Positions 5,756-5,776 of a DNA stretch of 5,776 nucleotides are shown piece by piece. Positions within the stretch are counted from its first letter, which is position 1, and each line of letters begins with the position of its first letter. Source of the DNA: Armatimonadota bacterium. GTDB lineage: Bacteria; Armatimonadota; Fimbriimonadia; Fimbriimonadales; Fimbriimonadaceae. The position numbers and the translations under genes are program-made. The notes beneath the pieces were generated by a model, which searched no databases, had not been told where the DNA came from, and was given only the letters and a program-made list of their open reading frames with translations. The DNA lies in NCBI GenBank assembly GCA_023428805.1, contig JAEYWW010000110.1:1-5776 (forward strand), in the 5' to 3' direction.

Positions 5756-5776
5756 ACTGGGCTCGGTATCCTTGAC

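Overview
This is an ordinary-looking bacterial chromosomal segment of five complete or nearly complete genes and one unknown accessory gene. There is no rRNA, tRNA, tmRNA, CRISPR array, transposase or phage gene. Most of it is GC-rich, for example 45 G+C in the 60 bases 661-720. Bacterial origin is certain from smpB, a lipoprotein signal and Rho-independent terminators. The style of the proteins (an orphan 623-residue MutL-type ATPase, small secreted proteins, a tandem FKBP lipoprotein) reminds me of Armatimonadota (Fimbriimonadia-like), but this is an impression and not a demonstrated assignment.

Layout from left to right. Positions 1-118 hold what may be the tail of an upstream gene with a CxxC motif, then a small hairpin and a near-direct repeat before the first full gene. 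A glutamate-mutase-L family ATPase (mutL/glmL type) runs on the plus strand to 1990. It converges on a minus-strand unknown gene (2048-2932), and a hairpin with T-tracts on both sides separates the two stops. The unknown gene lies 60 bp downstream of smpB (2993-3472, minus strand), so the two may be co-transcribed. It is visibly more AT-rich than its neighbours and ends in an exact tandem repeat. smpB is divergent from a two-domain FKBP-type prolyl isomerase lipoprotein (3519-4298, plus strand). That gene is followed after 41 bp by a Sec-exported protein of unknown function (4340-5008), then by a strong hairpin. Immediately behind the hairpin begins a 231-residue protein (5060-5755) that I read as an ArgC homologue (N-acetyl-gamma-glutamyl-phosphate reductase) lacking most of the NADP-binding N-terminal domain.

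Functionally the genes do not form one pathway. SmpB serves trans-translation. The FKBP lipoprotein and the exported protein could act together outside the cytoplasmic membrane. MutL would serve a B12-dependent mutase encoded elsewhere. The most interesting items are the N-truncated ArgC-like protein, whose start codon sits three bases behind a terminator-like hairpin, and the AT-rich CxxC gene downstream of smpB. I found no convincing new multi-gene system.
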